Positions 32,347-41,168 are shown, numbered from the stretch's first letter. The stretch is 64,000 bases of DNA from Sporomusa ovata DSM 2662 (GCF_000445445.1 NZ_ASXP01000004.1:124001-188000); one strand, 5' to 3'. A program made the numbers and translations. The notes: generated by a model not told the origin, from the sequence alone.

Positions 32347-33549
32347 ATGTTAAATCAGTATTTTACTGACCTGCACATTCACGTAGGCATGAGCCACAGT
32401 GGTAAATGGGTAAAAATTCCTACATCAAGGCGGTTAACAGTCCGCGGAATCTTAGAGGAAGCAACTGCTCGTAAAGGATTGAATATCATCGGGATCATTG
32501 ATGCTTTATCGCCATTGGTACTTGCTGATTTAAAAATGCTTATCGAAGCAGAAGTACTTGTGCCAGTTAGTAGTGGTGGCTATATCTACCAGGATAATAC
32601 ACTTGTTATACTTGGCGCCGAGATTGAAACACGGGAAGAAAACGGCGGTTTGGCACATACCCTGATATTTGTGCCTGATTTAAAAACAATGACGACATTC
32701 TCTACCTATATGAGTCAATATATCCGTAATATTAATCTTAGTTCGCAAAATGCCCATATGCCCCTGAAACAGCTTATTCCGATTGCCGGTGGTTTTGAGG
32801 CACTGATTATTCCAGCTCATGTTTTCACTCCCCACAAAAGTCTTTTTGGCGTATGCTGCCAAAGATTATCCCATATTTTGTCTGATCAGGATATGGGTAA
32901 AATAGCGGCAATTGAACTAGGACTAAGTGCTGACAGCAACATGGCCGACAGAATCAGTGAGTTAGCAGGCTACAGCTTTATAACCAATTCTGATGCCCAC
33001 TCACTCGATAAAATTGCTCGTGAATACAATATTTTTTCTATGGAAACCTTGTCCTTTCAAGAGCTGGCTAAAACCTTATCCCGTACAGGAGGGCGTCAGG
33101 TTATAGCCAACTATGGGCTTGATCCCCGCTTAGGAAAGTATCACCGTACTTTTTGCCATAAGTGTGGCTTTACTGATAACCAAGCTGGTCTGAATCTTGA
33201 TACCTGCTGCCCAAAATGTGGCAGTAATGCCCTAACTAAGGGTGTATTTGAACGTATTAATGAAATAGCTGATTACGCCAAGCCACATCCGCCTGCACAC
33301 CGGCCGCAGTATTGCTATCAAATACCATTAGAATTTATCCCCGGACTAGGTAAAAAAGTTATGGCTAAACTGCTGGCGGCATTTGACACAGAGATGAATA
33401 TTCTTCACTACGCGACGTATGAAGCTTTATCTACCGTGGCTGGTAATAAAATTGCCAATTTTATTATGACTGCCAGGGGTGGAACGGCAGCCATTAGTGC
33501 CGGCGGCGGTGGCATTTATGGCCGCATGCTAAATATAGTGGACATATAG
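32347..33549 (+). CDS. endonuclease Q-like PHP-domain protein
   Basis: A 400-residue protein with an N-terminal PHP phosphoesterase domain ('YFTDLHIHVGMSHSG' with HxH, 'LIIPAHVFTPHKSLFG', 'FITNSDAHSLDKIARE'), a zinc-finger region (CHKCGF ... CCPKCGS, about residues 275-297) and a C-terminal helix-hairpin-helix region ('IPGLGKKVMAKLL', 'VAGNKIANFI'). This layout is that of endonuclease Q, which nicks DNA 5' of deoxyuridine, hypoxanthine or xanthine in archaea and some Bacillota. It starts 4 bases after nudF, suggesting a shared operon of nucleotide and DNA damage hygiene. Confidence 0.85.
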   Translation: MLNQYFTDLHIHVGMSHSGKWVKIPTSRRLTVRGILEEATARKGLNIIGIIDALSPLVLADLKMLIEAEVLVPVSSGGYIYQDNTLVILGAEIETREENGGLAHTLIFVPDLKTMTTFSTYMSQYIRNINLSSQNAHMPLKQLIPIAGGFEALIIPAHVFTPHKSLFGVCCQRLSHILSDQDMGKIAAIELGLSADSNMADRISELAGYSFITNSDAHSLDKIAREYNIFSMETLSFQELAKTLSRTGGRQVIANYGLDPRLGKYHRTFCHKCGFTDNQAGLNLDTCCPKCGSNALTKGVFERINEIADYAKPHPPAHRPQYCYQIPLEFIPGLGKKVMAKLLAAFDTEMNILHYATYEALSTVAGNKIANFIMTARGGTAAISAGGGGIYGRMLNIVDI

Positions 33550-33553
33550 GTCT

Positions 33554-33622
33554 AAACAGTTTTAGCAAGTCATATATTGTAGCAGGTACTGACAGGGAGG
33601 TACATGCATGCTAAAACTGTTT
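33554..33622 (+). promoter_or_regulatory. 13-bp perfect inverted repeat enclosing the spoIIM start site
   Basis: Left arm aaacagttttagc (33554-33566) and right arm gctaaaactgttt (33610-33622) are perfectly complementary. The right arm starts on the G of the spoIIM ATG and covers codons 2-5; the loop contains the SD gggagg (33595-33600). In mRNA this would place the ribosome-binding site in the loop of a stem that sequesters the early coding region. Confidence 0.7.
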
Positions 33623-34249
33623 CGCCGTAATGCCGCCGATTATATTCGTGCGAATATTGTGGCTTATTTTTTTATGATACTTATTTTTGTTATCGGCATA
33701 GTTATTGGAGCTATGGCTGTAAAAACACTACCTGATGAACAAAAAATAGAACTTGTCGGCTATTTGCGAGTATTCTTTCAAGGTCTAACGGAGCAACCGG
33801 CGGGAATCGGCAATACTCAATCCCTGTTAACTAGTGTAATTGGTAATAATAGTAGACTAATTGGTATTATGTGGTTGTTGGGTTTTACTATTGTCGGTAT
33901 ACCATTTGTCCTGTTTATGGTATGTTTACGAGGTTTTGTTATTGGGTTTACTGTTGGGTTCTTAGTCAACGAATATGTAATGAAAGGGTTACTATTTGCT
34001 ATTGTTGCCGTGTTGCCGCACAATTTTTTAGCTGTGCCCGCTATTTTAGCCACAGGGGTAGCGGCGACAACTTTTTCTTTAATGTTAGTGCGGCGTAAGC
34101 ATCATAGTAAAGATAATCTACTTTACAACTCAATTGCCTATTCGGTGTTTTGTTTAGCTATGTTGGTGATAATGCTGGGTGCGGCACTAATAGAAGTATT
34201 TGTTTCACCGGTATTTATGAAACTGGTAGCACATCTTATCCGCACATGA
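33608..34249 (+). CDS. spoIIM: stage II sporulation protein M
   Basis: A 213-residue polytopic membrane protein with five or six helices. The family pattern is clear: N-terminal 'YIRANIVAYFFMILIFVIGIVIGA' region (in parts), 'LIGIMWLLGFTIVGIPFVLF' and 'AIVAVLPHNFLAVPAIL' (the conserved PHN-x-E/A-P box). SpoIIM is the scaffold of the SpoIIDMP peptidoglycan-degrading complex that drives engulfment. Its start codon lies within a perfect inverted repeat, so translation may be controlled. Confidence 0.95.
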   Translation: MLKLFRRNAADYIRANIVAYFFMILIFVIGIVIGAMAVKTLPDEQKIELVGYLRVFFQGLTEQPAGIGNTQSLLTSVIGNNSRLIGIMWLLGFTIVGIPFVLFMVCLRGFVIGFTVGFLVNEYVMKGLLFAIVAVLPHNFLAVPAILATGVAATTFSLMLVRRKHHSKDNLLYNSIAYSVFCLAMLVIMLGAALIEVFVSPVFMKLVAHLIRT

Positions 34250-34281
34250 AAAAAGGCTGACAACTATGTTCGGCCTTTTTG
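34250..34281 (+). terminator. terminator after spoIIM
   Basis: An 11-bp stem with one G-U (aaaaaggctga / tcggccttttt) beginning right after the spoIIM stop, with a 9-base loop. The right arm itself supplies the T run. Confidence 0.8.
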
Positions 34282-34405
34282 TTACCTTCTTATACGTATA
34301 ATTGAATTTAAAATAAGAATAAAGCTACTATTTAGTGAATAAGTTATACTATTAAGTTAAGCAGCAATGAGTAAACAAATTACGGTGGGAGGGGAGTAAA
34401 GGCGC

Positions 34406-34627
34406 ATGGTAATAACATTTTATTGGCGAAGTTTCCTTAAAAGATCTAAATTATATATCAAGATTATTCTATTAACGCTTATTATCTTCTATATTCTGCC
34501 TGCGTTAATTACCTTACTAACGGAATACAACAATCCTGGCCTGAAAATACGCGACCAGCATCTATTAGAAAAGCCTTTGCGGGTTATGGCTACTTCTAGT
34601 CTGGTTGACATTTACGGCATGACATAG
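34406..34627 (+). CDS. small single-pass membrane protein, possibly DUF4227
   Basis: A 73-residue protein with a basic N-terminus ('RSFLKRSKLYIK') and one membrane helix ('IILLTLIIFYILPALITLL'), followed by a short extracytoplasmic tail ending 'VMATSSLVDIYGMT'. In Bacillus the gene yqzK (DUF4227), also a single-pass protein with a short tail, occupies this position before xerD. The resemblance is positional and architectural; sequence identity cannot be judged by eye. SD 'gaggggag' precedes the ATG. The fur gene found here in Bacillus is missing. Confidence 0.6.
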   Translation: MVITFYWRSFLKRSKLYIKIILLTLIIFYILPALITLLTEYNNPGLKIRDQHLLEKPLRVMATSSLVDIYGMT

Positions 34628-34779
34628 ATTAGCAGTTTTTACAAAAAAATGCTAAAACTATACAAAACATAGTAGACAAATAAAGGAAAAGTAAACTTAG
34701 TGTTGAATAAAATAGCTAGACCAGATACTTGTAATGTCTTGGCCGGAAATCTGGGAAGAAAAAAGGGTGGTAAAATAAA

Positions 34780-35667
34780 ATGGAATCGTATGTTAATGAA
34801 TTTATTAACTACCTTGCAGTTGAGCGCGGATTAGCTCAAAATACGCTAGAATCTTACGGACGGGATCTCAGGCAATACCAAACGTTTTTGCAAAATAGTC
34901 AATTAGATTTTTTGCGGAACTCGAATCGTGACACCATCCTAAGTTATCTTAACAATCTCCAAGGCAAGGGTCGCGCTGTTTCCACGATATCGCGCAATCT
35001 TGCTGCAATCAAATCATTTTATCAATATCTTGTTCGCGAACGTCATCTTGAAAAAGATCCGGCCGTGAACCTGGAGTCTCCTAAACTTGAGAAGAAATTA
35101 CCTAAAATTCTTAGTATTGCTGAAGTGGAAGAGTTATTAAAACAGCCCAACACCATTCAACCTACTGGCCTTAGGGATAAAGCCATGCTGGAGTTGTTAT
35201 ATGCTACCGGTATTAGAGTTTCAGAGTTAATCAATCTCAATATATCTGATGTAAATCTTGATATGGGGTATATCAAATGTTACGGAAAAGGGGCTAAGGA
35301 ACGGATTGTGCCGCTGGGCTCAATTGCTGCCAAATGTGCACAGGAATACATAAATAAAGGCCGTCCTAAGCTGGTTCGCACCTACGAAGAGTCTTCCCTG
35401 TTTGTCAATCATCATGGTAATCGGCTTACTCGTCAGGGTTTCTGGAAAATTATTAAAAAATACGCGCTGGAAGCCAATATCACTAAGGACATTACTCCTC
35501 ATACCCTTCGGCATTCCTTTGCTACCCACCTATTGGAAAACGGTGCCGATTTACGTTCTGTTCAGGAAATGCTTGGTCATGCCGATATATCAACAACACA
35601 AATCTATACTCATGTTACTAAAAATCATTTGAAAGAAGTATATGATAAAACACATCCTCGCGCATAA
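34780..35667 (+). CDS. xerD: site-specific tyrosine recombinase XerD
   Basis: A 295-residue tyrosine recombinase. N-terminal SAM-like domain 'FINYLAVERGLAQNTLESYGRDL' (in parts). Catalytic residues: Arg in 'LLYATGIRVSELINL', Lys in 'CYGKGAKERIVPLG', 'HTLRHSFATHLLENGAD' (H-x2-R), 'LGHADISTTQIYTHV' with the nucleophilic Tyr. With XerC it resolves chromosome dimers at dif. The position before deoB agrees with XerD rather than a phage integrase. Confidence 0.94.
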   Translation: MESYVNEFINYLAVERGLAQNTLESYGRDLRQYQTFLQNSQLDFLRNSNRDTILSYLNNLQGKGRAVSTISRNLAAIKSFYQYLVRERHLEKDPAVNLESPKLEKKLPKILSIAEVEELLKQPNTIQPTGLRDKAMLELLYATGIRVSELINLNISDVNLDMGYIKCYGKGAKERIVPLGSIAAKCAQEYINKGRPKLVRTYEESSLFVNHHGNRLTRQGFWKIIKKYALEANITKDITPHTLRHSFATHLLENGADLRSVQEMLGHADISTTQIYTHVTKNHLKEVYDKTHPRA

Positions 35668-35704
35668 TAGTACTATACTAACTTTACAGAGGAGCTATAG
35701 AAAT

Positions 35705-36886
35705 TTGTTTAAGCGAATATTTGTGATTGTACTTGACAGTGTAGGAATTGGAGCTATGCCGGATGCTTTTCACTATGGCGATACGAAAGCCAATACGCTG
35801 GTACATATTGCTGAATATAAGGGCGGGCTGAATTTGCCGGTACTGGCTAGCATGGGGTTAGGTTTAATTGAACCCATTGCCGGTATTCCGGAAGTTTCCC
35901 GTCCTATTGCTGCTTTTGGGAAGATGGCTGAAATTTCTGTTGGCAAAGATACGACAAGTGGCCATTGGGAATTGGCTGGTTGTCCACTGTTTACCGCATT
36001 CCCCGTGTACCCAAACGGGTTTCCACCTGCAGTCATCGAAAAGTTCACTACTTATACCGGGCTGCATGTCTTAGGTAATAAAGCGGCATCAGGTACAGAA
36101 ATTATCGTGGAATTAGGCGAGGAACATTTGCGTACAGGCCAACCAATCGTATATACTTCCGCTGATAGTGTTTTTCAAATTGCTGCCCATGAAGAAGTAA
36201 TTCCTCTGGAACGTTTATATGAATTGTGCCAAATAGTCAGAGAGAAGGTTTGCATTGGCGACCATGCTGTCGGCCGGATTATTGCCAGACCTTTTATTGG
36301 TAAACCGGGAAGTTTTGTCCGCACTGCTAATCGCCATGACTATAGTTTACAGCCACCGGGAGCAACAGTGCTTGATATGCTGAAGCAATCCGGTTTATCA
36401 GTGATTGGGATTGGTAAAATTGCCGACATTTATGCCAATCAGGGCATAACTCAGTCGTATCCTACTAAGTCCAATAAGCAAGGCATGGAAATTATTACAG
36501 ACCTTGCTGCAAAAAATTTCACAAACGGCCTGATAATGGCCAACCTTGTAGAATTTGACAGTGTTTACGGACATCGCAATGATGCAGCAGGCTATGCTCA
36601 GGCACTGGAAGAGTTTGACCTTGCTTTAGCTGGTTTCAAAGCTAAACTTACAGAGGATGATTTATTATTTATAACGGCAGACCACGGGTGTGATCCTACA
36701 CTGGCAGGTACTGACCATACAAGAGAATATGTGCCGCTTTTAGCCTATCACCAACGCTTGCCGGGACAGGTGATAAATCTGGGAGTACGATCAACCTTTG
36801 CCGACTTGGGAGCAACGATAGCTGAAAATTTCGGGTTACCACCGCTGGTGTATGGACAAAGTTTTCTAAAAGACCTATTGAGGTGA
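35705..36886 (+). CDS. deoB: phosphopentomutase
   Basis: A 393-residue alkaline-phosphatase-fold mutase: 'IFVIVLDSVGIGAMPDA' (metal site), 'VGKDTTSGHWELAG' with the catalytic Thr, 'NLVEFDSVYGHRNDAAGYAQALEEFD' (in parts) and 'FITADHGCDPTLAGTDHTREYVPLL' (in parts). It interconverts (deoxy)ribose 1- and 5-phosphate in nucleoside salvage. The TTG at 35705 with 'gaggag' 10 bases upstream gives the usual N-terminus; the ATG at 35642 lies inside xerD. Pairs with the next gene. Confidence 0.95.
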   Translation: MFKRIFVIVLDSVGIGAMPDAFHYGDTKANTLVHIAEYKGGLNLPVLASMGLGLIEPIAGIPEVSRPIAAFGKMAEISVGKDTTSGHWELAGCPLFTAFPVYPNGFPPAVIEKFTTYTGLHVLGNKAASGTEIIVELGEEHLRTGQPIVYTSADSVFQIAAHEEVIPLERLYELCQIVREKVCIGDHAVGRIIARPFIGKPGSFVRTANRHDYSLQPPGATVLDMLKQSGLSVIGIGKIADIYANQGITQSYPTKSNKQGMEIITDLAAKNFTNGLIMANLVEFDSVYGHRNDAAGYAQALEEFDLALAGFKAKLTEDDLLFITADHGCDPTLAGTDHTREYVPLLAYHQRLPGQVINLGVRSTFADLGATIAENFGLPPLVYGQSFLKDLLR

Positions 36887-36893
36887 ATGAATA

Positions 36894-38216
36894 GTGCGGG
36901 CTGCTGATATAATTACCAAAAAACGTGATGGCGCAGAACTTTCAGATAACGAAATTGAGTGGTTGATAAAATCATATACAAGTAATGAGATACCAGATTA
37001 TCAAATGGCAGCTTGGCTGATGGCGATCTTCTTTCAAGGCATGACAGACCAAGAAACGGCTGCTCTTACCATGGCTATGGCCACTTCCGGGGATATTGTT
37101 GATCTAAGTCAGATACCGGGGATAAAGGTGGACAAGCATAGTACCGGCGGAGTAGGCGATAGTACTACATTGATCCTTGCTCCCCTTGTAGCTGCTGCCG
37201 GAGTACCTGTAGCCAAAATGTCCGGACGGGGTTTGGGTTTTACCGGCGGAACCATTGATAAACTGGAAGCGATTCCTGGCTTTAAGACTACGTTATCGCA
37301 TCGTGAATTTATTGCCAATCTGCTAACTTATAATATTGCCTTAACCGGTCAGTCAGCTGCCATTGCTCCAGCAGATGGTAAACTTTACGCGCTCCGGGAT
37401 GTTACAGCCACAGTAGAAAGCATACCGCTCATTGCTTCGTCGATAATGAGTAAAAAGATTGCCTCCGGCGCCGACAAAATTGTGTTAGATGTCAAAGTCG
37501 GCAATGGTGCCTTTATGAAAAATAAAACAGAGGCCATTCGCTTAGCTGAAACGATGGTTGGTATAGGACAATTTGTTGACCGGGAAACAATAGCAATAGT
37601 AACAAACATGGAGCAGCCCTTGGGTATGGCTGTTGGCAATAGCCTCGAAATTAAGGAAGCGATAAAACTATTATCAGGACAGGGAGAACTTGCGCTCAGA
37701 GAGGTTTGCCTAACATTAGGCTCACATATGCTGGTGTTAGGGAAGAAAGCATTAACCCCTGAAGATGGATACCGGCAGTTAGCCGCTTTGATTGATAATG
37801 GGCAGGCTTTAGCCAAGTTTAAAGAATTCATTACTGCTCAGAGCGGTGATTCCACTATTGTGCATGACAATACTAAACTACCCCAGGCTCGTTTTATTCA
37901 AGAAGTAAGCAGCTTGGAACAAGGTTATGTTACAGCTATGAGTGCTGCTCAGATTGGGTATGCCGCAATGCGGCTTGGAGCAGGACGGGAATTTAAAGGA
38001 CAAGCAATTGACTTGTCTGCAGGTATCCTTATGCAATGCCGGCTGGGTCAAGCTATTAGGCGCGGGCAACCCTTGGCAACTATCTATACGAATGATGAGT
38101 CAAGGCTTGAAGAAGCCGGGTTAATGATCAGGCAGGCTGTTAGGATTAATACCCAACCGGCTGCTGCCATACCATTAGTAATGGGAATTGTTGATAAACA
38201 TGGATTTCACAATTGA
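36894..38216 (+). CDS. pdp: pyrimidine-nucleoside phosphorylase
   Basis: A 440-residue thymidine/pyrimidine-nucleoside phosphorylase. It has the family signature 'KMSGRGLGFTGGTIDKLE' and 'VDKHSTGGVGDSTTLILAPL', 'LYALRDVTATVESIPLIASSIMSKKIA' (in parts), and a C-terminal barrel-sandwich domain. It releases pyrimidine bases from nucleosides, giving (deoxy)ribose 1-phosphate for DeoB. GTG start at 36894, 7 bases after deoB; 'gaggtgaatg' supplies the SD. Bacillus has the purine phosphorylase pupG here instead. Confidence 0.94.
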   Translation: MRAADIITKKRDGAELSDNEIEWLIKSYTSNEIPDYQMAAWLMAIFFQGMTDQETAALTMAMATSGDIVDLSQIPGIKVDKHSTGGVGDSTTLILAPLVAAAGVPVAKMSGRGLGFTGGTIDKLEAIPGFKTTLSHREFIANLLTYNIALTGQSAAIAPADGKLYALRDVTATVESIPLIASSIMSKKIASGADKIVLDVKVGNGAFMKNKTEAIRLAETMVGIGQFVDRETIAIVTNMEQPLGMAVGNSLEIKEAIKLLSGQGELALREVCLTLGSHMLVLGKKALTPEDGYRQLAALIDNGQALAKFKEFITAQSGDSTIVHDNTKLPQARFIQEVSSLEQGYVTAMSAAQIGYAAMRLGAGREFKGQAIDLSAGILMQCRLGQAIRRGQPLATIYTNDESRLEEAGLMIRQAVRINTQPAAAIPLVMGIVDKHGFHN

Positions 38217-38244
38217 CTGGTTAAGCGCCAGTCAATTTTTTTGT
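38212..38244 (+). terminator. terminator overlapping the pdp stop
   Basis: A 9-bp stem (attgactgg / ccagtcaat), 7-base loop and T run. It includes the pdp stop codon and separates nucleoside salvage from dacF. Confidence 0.9.
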
Positions 38245-38309
38245 TCTAATTTTGTTTAAGCTTTTTTAATCCGGGAAATCATAAATTCAAAGGAAAGGAG
38301 TGTTCTAAA

Positions 38310-39476
38310 GTGATTCGAAAAACATTGCTGGCAACATTAGTATTATTTGTATTTGCTGTTACCACAGTCCTTGGCGCTCCATCAGCACCGGCAAAACCAC
38401 CGGCTGATTCACAGCTACAGACAAGTGCTGTATCAGCTGTTCTCATGGATGAAAATGGCACTTTGCTTTTTGAGAAGGACGCCCATAAGCGATTGCCACC
38501 TGCCAGTGTAACTAAGATTATGACTTTACTCTTAGCTGTTGAAGCCATTGAACAAGGGCGCATTAATCTTGTTGACGATGTGTATACCAGTGAAACTGCC
38601 TGGCGTCAGGGTGGGTCGCAGATTTGGCTGGAACCAGGAGAAAAGATGACAGTTAAGGATTTGCTGTCAGCTATCGCTGTTGTGAGTGCTAACGATGCTG
38701 CCGTAGCACTGATGGAGCATATTTATGGCAGTGAACAGTCGGCGGTTGAAGCTATGAATAACCGGGCTGAATCGCTTGGTCTGGCTGATACCCATTTTAA
38801 CAATGTGAATGGATTACCGACAACCGATCACTATATGAGCGCTTATGATGCTGCGCTAATTGCTAAAGAGGCTGTTACACACCCATTATATATGGACATG
38901 TGTGGTATCAAAGAAACGTGGCTGCGGGACGGCAAGAATTGGCTTGTTAATACCAATAAACTACTGTGGTGGTACAAAGGCGGCGATGGTTTAAAAACCG
39001 GCTGGACAGAAGAAGCAAAATATTGTTTTGTCGGAACTGCCAAGCGGGATGGCCTCCGCCTTATTTCGTCAGTCTTTGCCACACCTGAACCACGCTCACA
39101 CCTTAGAGAAAGTATGAAATTACTTGATTGGGGTTTCGCTAACTTTGCCGCTGTACCAATAGTAAATCAGGGAACAGTAGTAGAGCGACTAAAAGTCAAC
39201 AAAGGTATTGAAAAGGAAATCCAATTGGTAGCCGCTCAAGATTTAAACCTAATTGTCAGCAAAGGACAAAGCAAAAACTTACAGAAAAAGATAGTAGCTG
39301 ATTCAAGTGTTAATGCACCAATAACCGAAGGTCAAAAATGCGGCGAACTTGTTGTAATCAAGGATGGTCAAGAAGTCGGCAAGGTTAATCTGATTGCTGA
39401 AAAATCGATTCCTAAAGCTGGTTTGATACGTATTTTTCAGACTATGATCACGAATTTATTTACTGTATTTAATTAG
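38310..39476 (+). CDS. dacF: D-alanyl-D-alanine carboxypeptidase DacF
   Basis: A 388-residue penicillin-binding protein 5-type carboxypeptidase with a signal peptide (residues 1-22, cleavage after 'TTVLGA'). Active-site motifs: S66-V-T-K69 ('PPASVTKIM'), S-A-N ('AVVSANDAAVAL') and K-T-G ('GDGLKTGWTEEA'), then the C-terminal PBP5 beta domain and an amphipathic tail. Its location before spoIIAA is that of DacF, which trims peptide side chains of spore cortex. GTG start preceded by 'aaaggaaaggag'. Confidence 0.93.
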   Translation: MIRKTLLATLVLFVFAVTTVLGAPSAPAKPPADSQLQTSAVSAVLMDENGTLLFEKDAHKRLPPASVTKIMTLLLAVEAIEQGRINLVDDVYTSETAWRQGGSQIWLEPGEKMTVKDLLSAIAVVSANDAAVALMEHIYGSEQSAVEAMNNRAESLGLADTHFNNVNGLPTTDHYMSAYDAALIAKEAVTHPLYMDMCGIKETWLRDGKNWLVNTNKLLWWYKGGDGLKTGWTEEAKYCFVGTAKRDGLRLISSVFATPEPRSHLRESMKLLDWGFANFAAVPIVNQGTVVERLKVNKGIEKEIQLVAAQDLNLIVSKGQSKNLQKKIVADSSVNAPITEGQKCGELVVIKDGQEVGKVNLIAEKSIPKAGLIRIFQTMITNLFTVFN

Positions 39477-39497
39477 CTCATAATCTAGCTGTTCTTG

Positions 39498-39530
39498 AAC
39501 TGCAGAAAATTTCTGCAGTTTTTATTTTTA
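39498..39530 (+). terminator. terminator between dacF and spoIIAA
   Basis: A perfect 10-bp stem (aactgcagaa / ttctgcagtt) with a 3-base loop and a T-rich tail. It suggests that, unlike in Bacillus, dacF and the spoIIA genes may be separately transcribed or that read-through is regulated. Confidence 0.85.
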
Positions 39531-39534
39531 TTTG

Positions 39535-39563
39535 GCAGGAAAATTTTTCCTTTTACCGAACTA
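39535..39563 (+). promoter_or_regulatory. candidate sigma-H promoter for the spoIIA operon
   Basis: GCAGGAAAA (39535-39543) matches the sigma-H -35 RnAGGAwWW, and after 11 bases ACCGAACTA (39555-39563) matches RnnGAATWW at all but one position. The spoIIA operon is transcribed by sigma-H in Bacillus. No TGTCGAA box is seen next to it. Confidence 0.55.
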
Positions 39564-39599
39564 ACTATAGTAGTACTGATAACTTAGGAGGTTATATCG

Positions 39600-39935
39600 T
39601 TGAAAGTCGTTACATTTATGAAGCAAGGTATCCTTGTTGTAAGGCTTGAGGGTGAGCTGGATGTTTGTGGGGCTAACGAATTTCGTACTTCAGTTGACGA
39701 GGCGCTTGCTGCAACAGGTGCCAAACATATCTTACTTAATATGCAAGGCGTTAGTTTTATCGACAGTTCGGGATTGGGTGTTGTTCTTGGGCGGTACAAG
39801 CGTATTGCTCAACTTGGAGGTAAAATACTTGTCGTTCATCTTGAACCACAGATAAAGCGGATATTTGAAATGGCTGGATTAATGAAAATATTGACAGTCT
39901 ATCAATCAGAAGAGCAAGCATTAGATTTACTATGA
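39600..39935 (+). CDS. spoIIAA: anti-sigma F factor antagonist SpoIIAA
   Basis: A 111-residue STAS-domain protein. The phosphorylation site is in 'VSFIDSSGLGVVLGRYK' (serines 56/57). When dephosphorylated it binds SpoIIAB and frees sigma-F in the forespore. TTG start at 39600 after 'taggagg'. It is 13 bases from spoIIAB. Complete and typical. Confidence 0.95.
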   Translation: MKVVTFMKQGILVVRLEGELDVCGANEFRTSVDEALAATGAKHILLNMQGVSFIDSSGLGVVLGRYKRIAQLGGKILVVHLEPQIKRIFEMAGLMKILTVYQSEEQALDLL

Positions 39936-39948
39936 GGAGGCTTTGCCA

Positions 39949-40395
39949 GTGGGAATCCAAATAAAAAATCAGATAAAACTCGCAATCCTAAGTATTAATG
40001 AAAATGTGGGATTTGCCAGAGCTGCTACCGCCGCTTTTTCAGCCCAGGCAGATTTGACACTCACGGAAATTGATGAAATTAAAGTCGCTGTTTCAGAAGC
40101 GGTCTCTAATGCCGTCATTCATGGTTATGGCAGTGATCCCCATAAGCAAAATTATATTGAATTAGTAATGAACTTGTATCAAGATAAACTTGAGTTTATT
40201 ATAATTGACTATGGCCATGGAATTGCCAATATTGAAGAAGCGCGGCAACCTTCATTTTCAAGTGATCCGGAACGCATGGGGCTGGGTTTTATCTTTATGG
40301 ACTCTTTTATGGATGAGTTGGAGGTTCTATCTAAACTCGGTCAGGGTACAACCATAAGAATGGTTAAACTGCTTGTACCAAGTACCGAGCATTAG
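39949..40395 (+). CDS. spoIIAB: anti-sigma F factor SpoIIAB
   Basis: A 148-residue GHKL-type ATPase/kinase. The N box 'EIKVAVSEAVSNAVIHGY', G1 box 'IIDYGHGIANIEEA' and G2 box 'ERMGLGFIFMDSFMD', 'KLGQGTTIRMVK' are seen. It binds and inhibits sigma-F and phosphorylates SpoIIAA. GTG start at 39949, 8 bases after 'gaggagg'. A TTG at 39943 is in frame but too close to the SD. Confidence 0.95.
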   Translation: MGIQIKNQIKLAILSINENVGFARAATAAFSAQADLTLTEIDEIKVAVSEAVSNAVIHGYGSDPHKQNYIELVMNLYQDKLEFIIIDYGHGIANIEEARQPSFSSDPERMGLGFIFMDSFMDELEVLSKLGQGTTIRMVKLLVPSTEH

Positions 40396-40404
40396 GTGAA
40401 GAGC

Positions 40405-41151
40405 ATGCTCAAAGAAGAAGAATTTAAGGAACTGCTAACTAAGGCCCAATCTGCCGACATAGCGGTAAGTGACCAAGCGAAAGAGCGTATTCTTGAAACC
40501 AATCTAAATCTAGTACGAAGCATTGTGCACCGCTTTACCAATCGCGGCTATGAATGGGATGATTTGTTCCAAATCGGCTGTATTGGCCTCTTAAAAGCGA
40601 TTGAGCGTTTTGATCTGGGCTTTAATGTAAAATTTTCTACCTATGCTGTGCCGATGATCATTGGTGAAATCCGGCGATATATTAGAGATGATAATCCGGT
40701 TAAAGTCAGCCGTCCGTTAAAAGAACTTGCTTTTCGGGTCCATAAAACACAGGAAAAGTTGCAGGGAAACCTGGGACGTGAGCCAACAATTACTGAAATT
40801 GCCAAAGAACTGTCGCTCGCACCGCAGGAAATTGTTTCCGCACTGGAAGCTGTTCAGCCCCAGGTATCTTTATATGAACAGACATTTCAAAGTGATGGCG
40901 GCGATGCTATCCATCTGCTGGACCAACTCGCATTAGTAGATGGCCAGGATAGTGGTTATTTTGATAAATTAGCTTTACGAGAGGTATTAACCCGTCTGCC
41001 GGTAAAGGAACGCACTGTAATCTATTTACGCTTTTTTGCTGATAAAACCCAGGCAGAAATTGCAACGACAATTGGGTTATCTCAGGTACAGGTATCGCGA
41101 ATAGAAAAGCAAGCACTCAAGATAATTAGAAAACTATTGCAGACCTCATAA
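40405..41151 (+). CDS. sigF: RNA polymerase sporulation sigma factor SigF
   Basis: A 248-residue sigma-70 family factor: region 2 'NLNLVRSIVHRFTNRGYEWDDLFQIGCIGLLKAIERFD' (in parts), 'FSTYAVPMIIGEIRRYIRDD', region 3, and region 4 'LPVKERTVIYLRFFADKTQAEIATTIGLSQVQVSRIEKQAL' (in parts). It directs the first forespore-specific transcription. GTG 40396 is possible, but 'taggtgaag' is better spaced for ATG 40405. Third gene of the spoIIA operon. Confidence 0.95.
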   Translation: MLKEEEFKELLTKAQSADIAVSDQAKERILETNLNLVRSIVHRFTNRGYEWDDLFQIGCIGLLKAIERFDLGFNVKFSTYAVPMIIGEIRRYIRDDNPVKVSRPLKELAFRVHKTQEKLQGNLGREPTITEIAKELSLAPQEIVSALEAVQPQVSLYEQTFQSDGGDAIHLLDQLALVDGQDSGYFDKLALREVLTRLPVKERTVIYLRFFADKTQAEIATTIGLSQVQVSRIEKQALKIIRKLLQTS

Positions 41152-41168
41152 GTGAGGTCTTTTTATTT
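41141..41168 (+). terminator. terminator overlapping the sigF stop
   Basis: An 8-bp stem (agacctca / tgaggtct), taag loop and tttttattt tail; the sigF stop codon is in the loop. Confidence 0.9.

Noticed and set aside
34628..34779. A small gene or regulatory RNA between the DUF4227-like gene and xerD
   Set aside because: AT-rich sequence with no SD-linked ORF and no convincing hairpin; only the xerD SD is identifiable.
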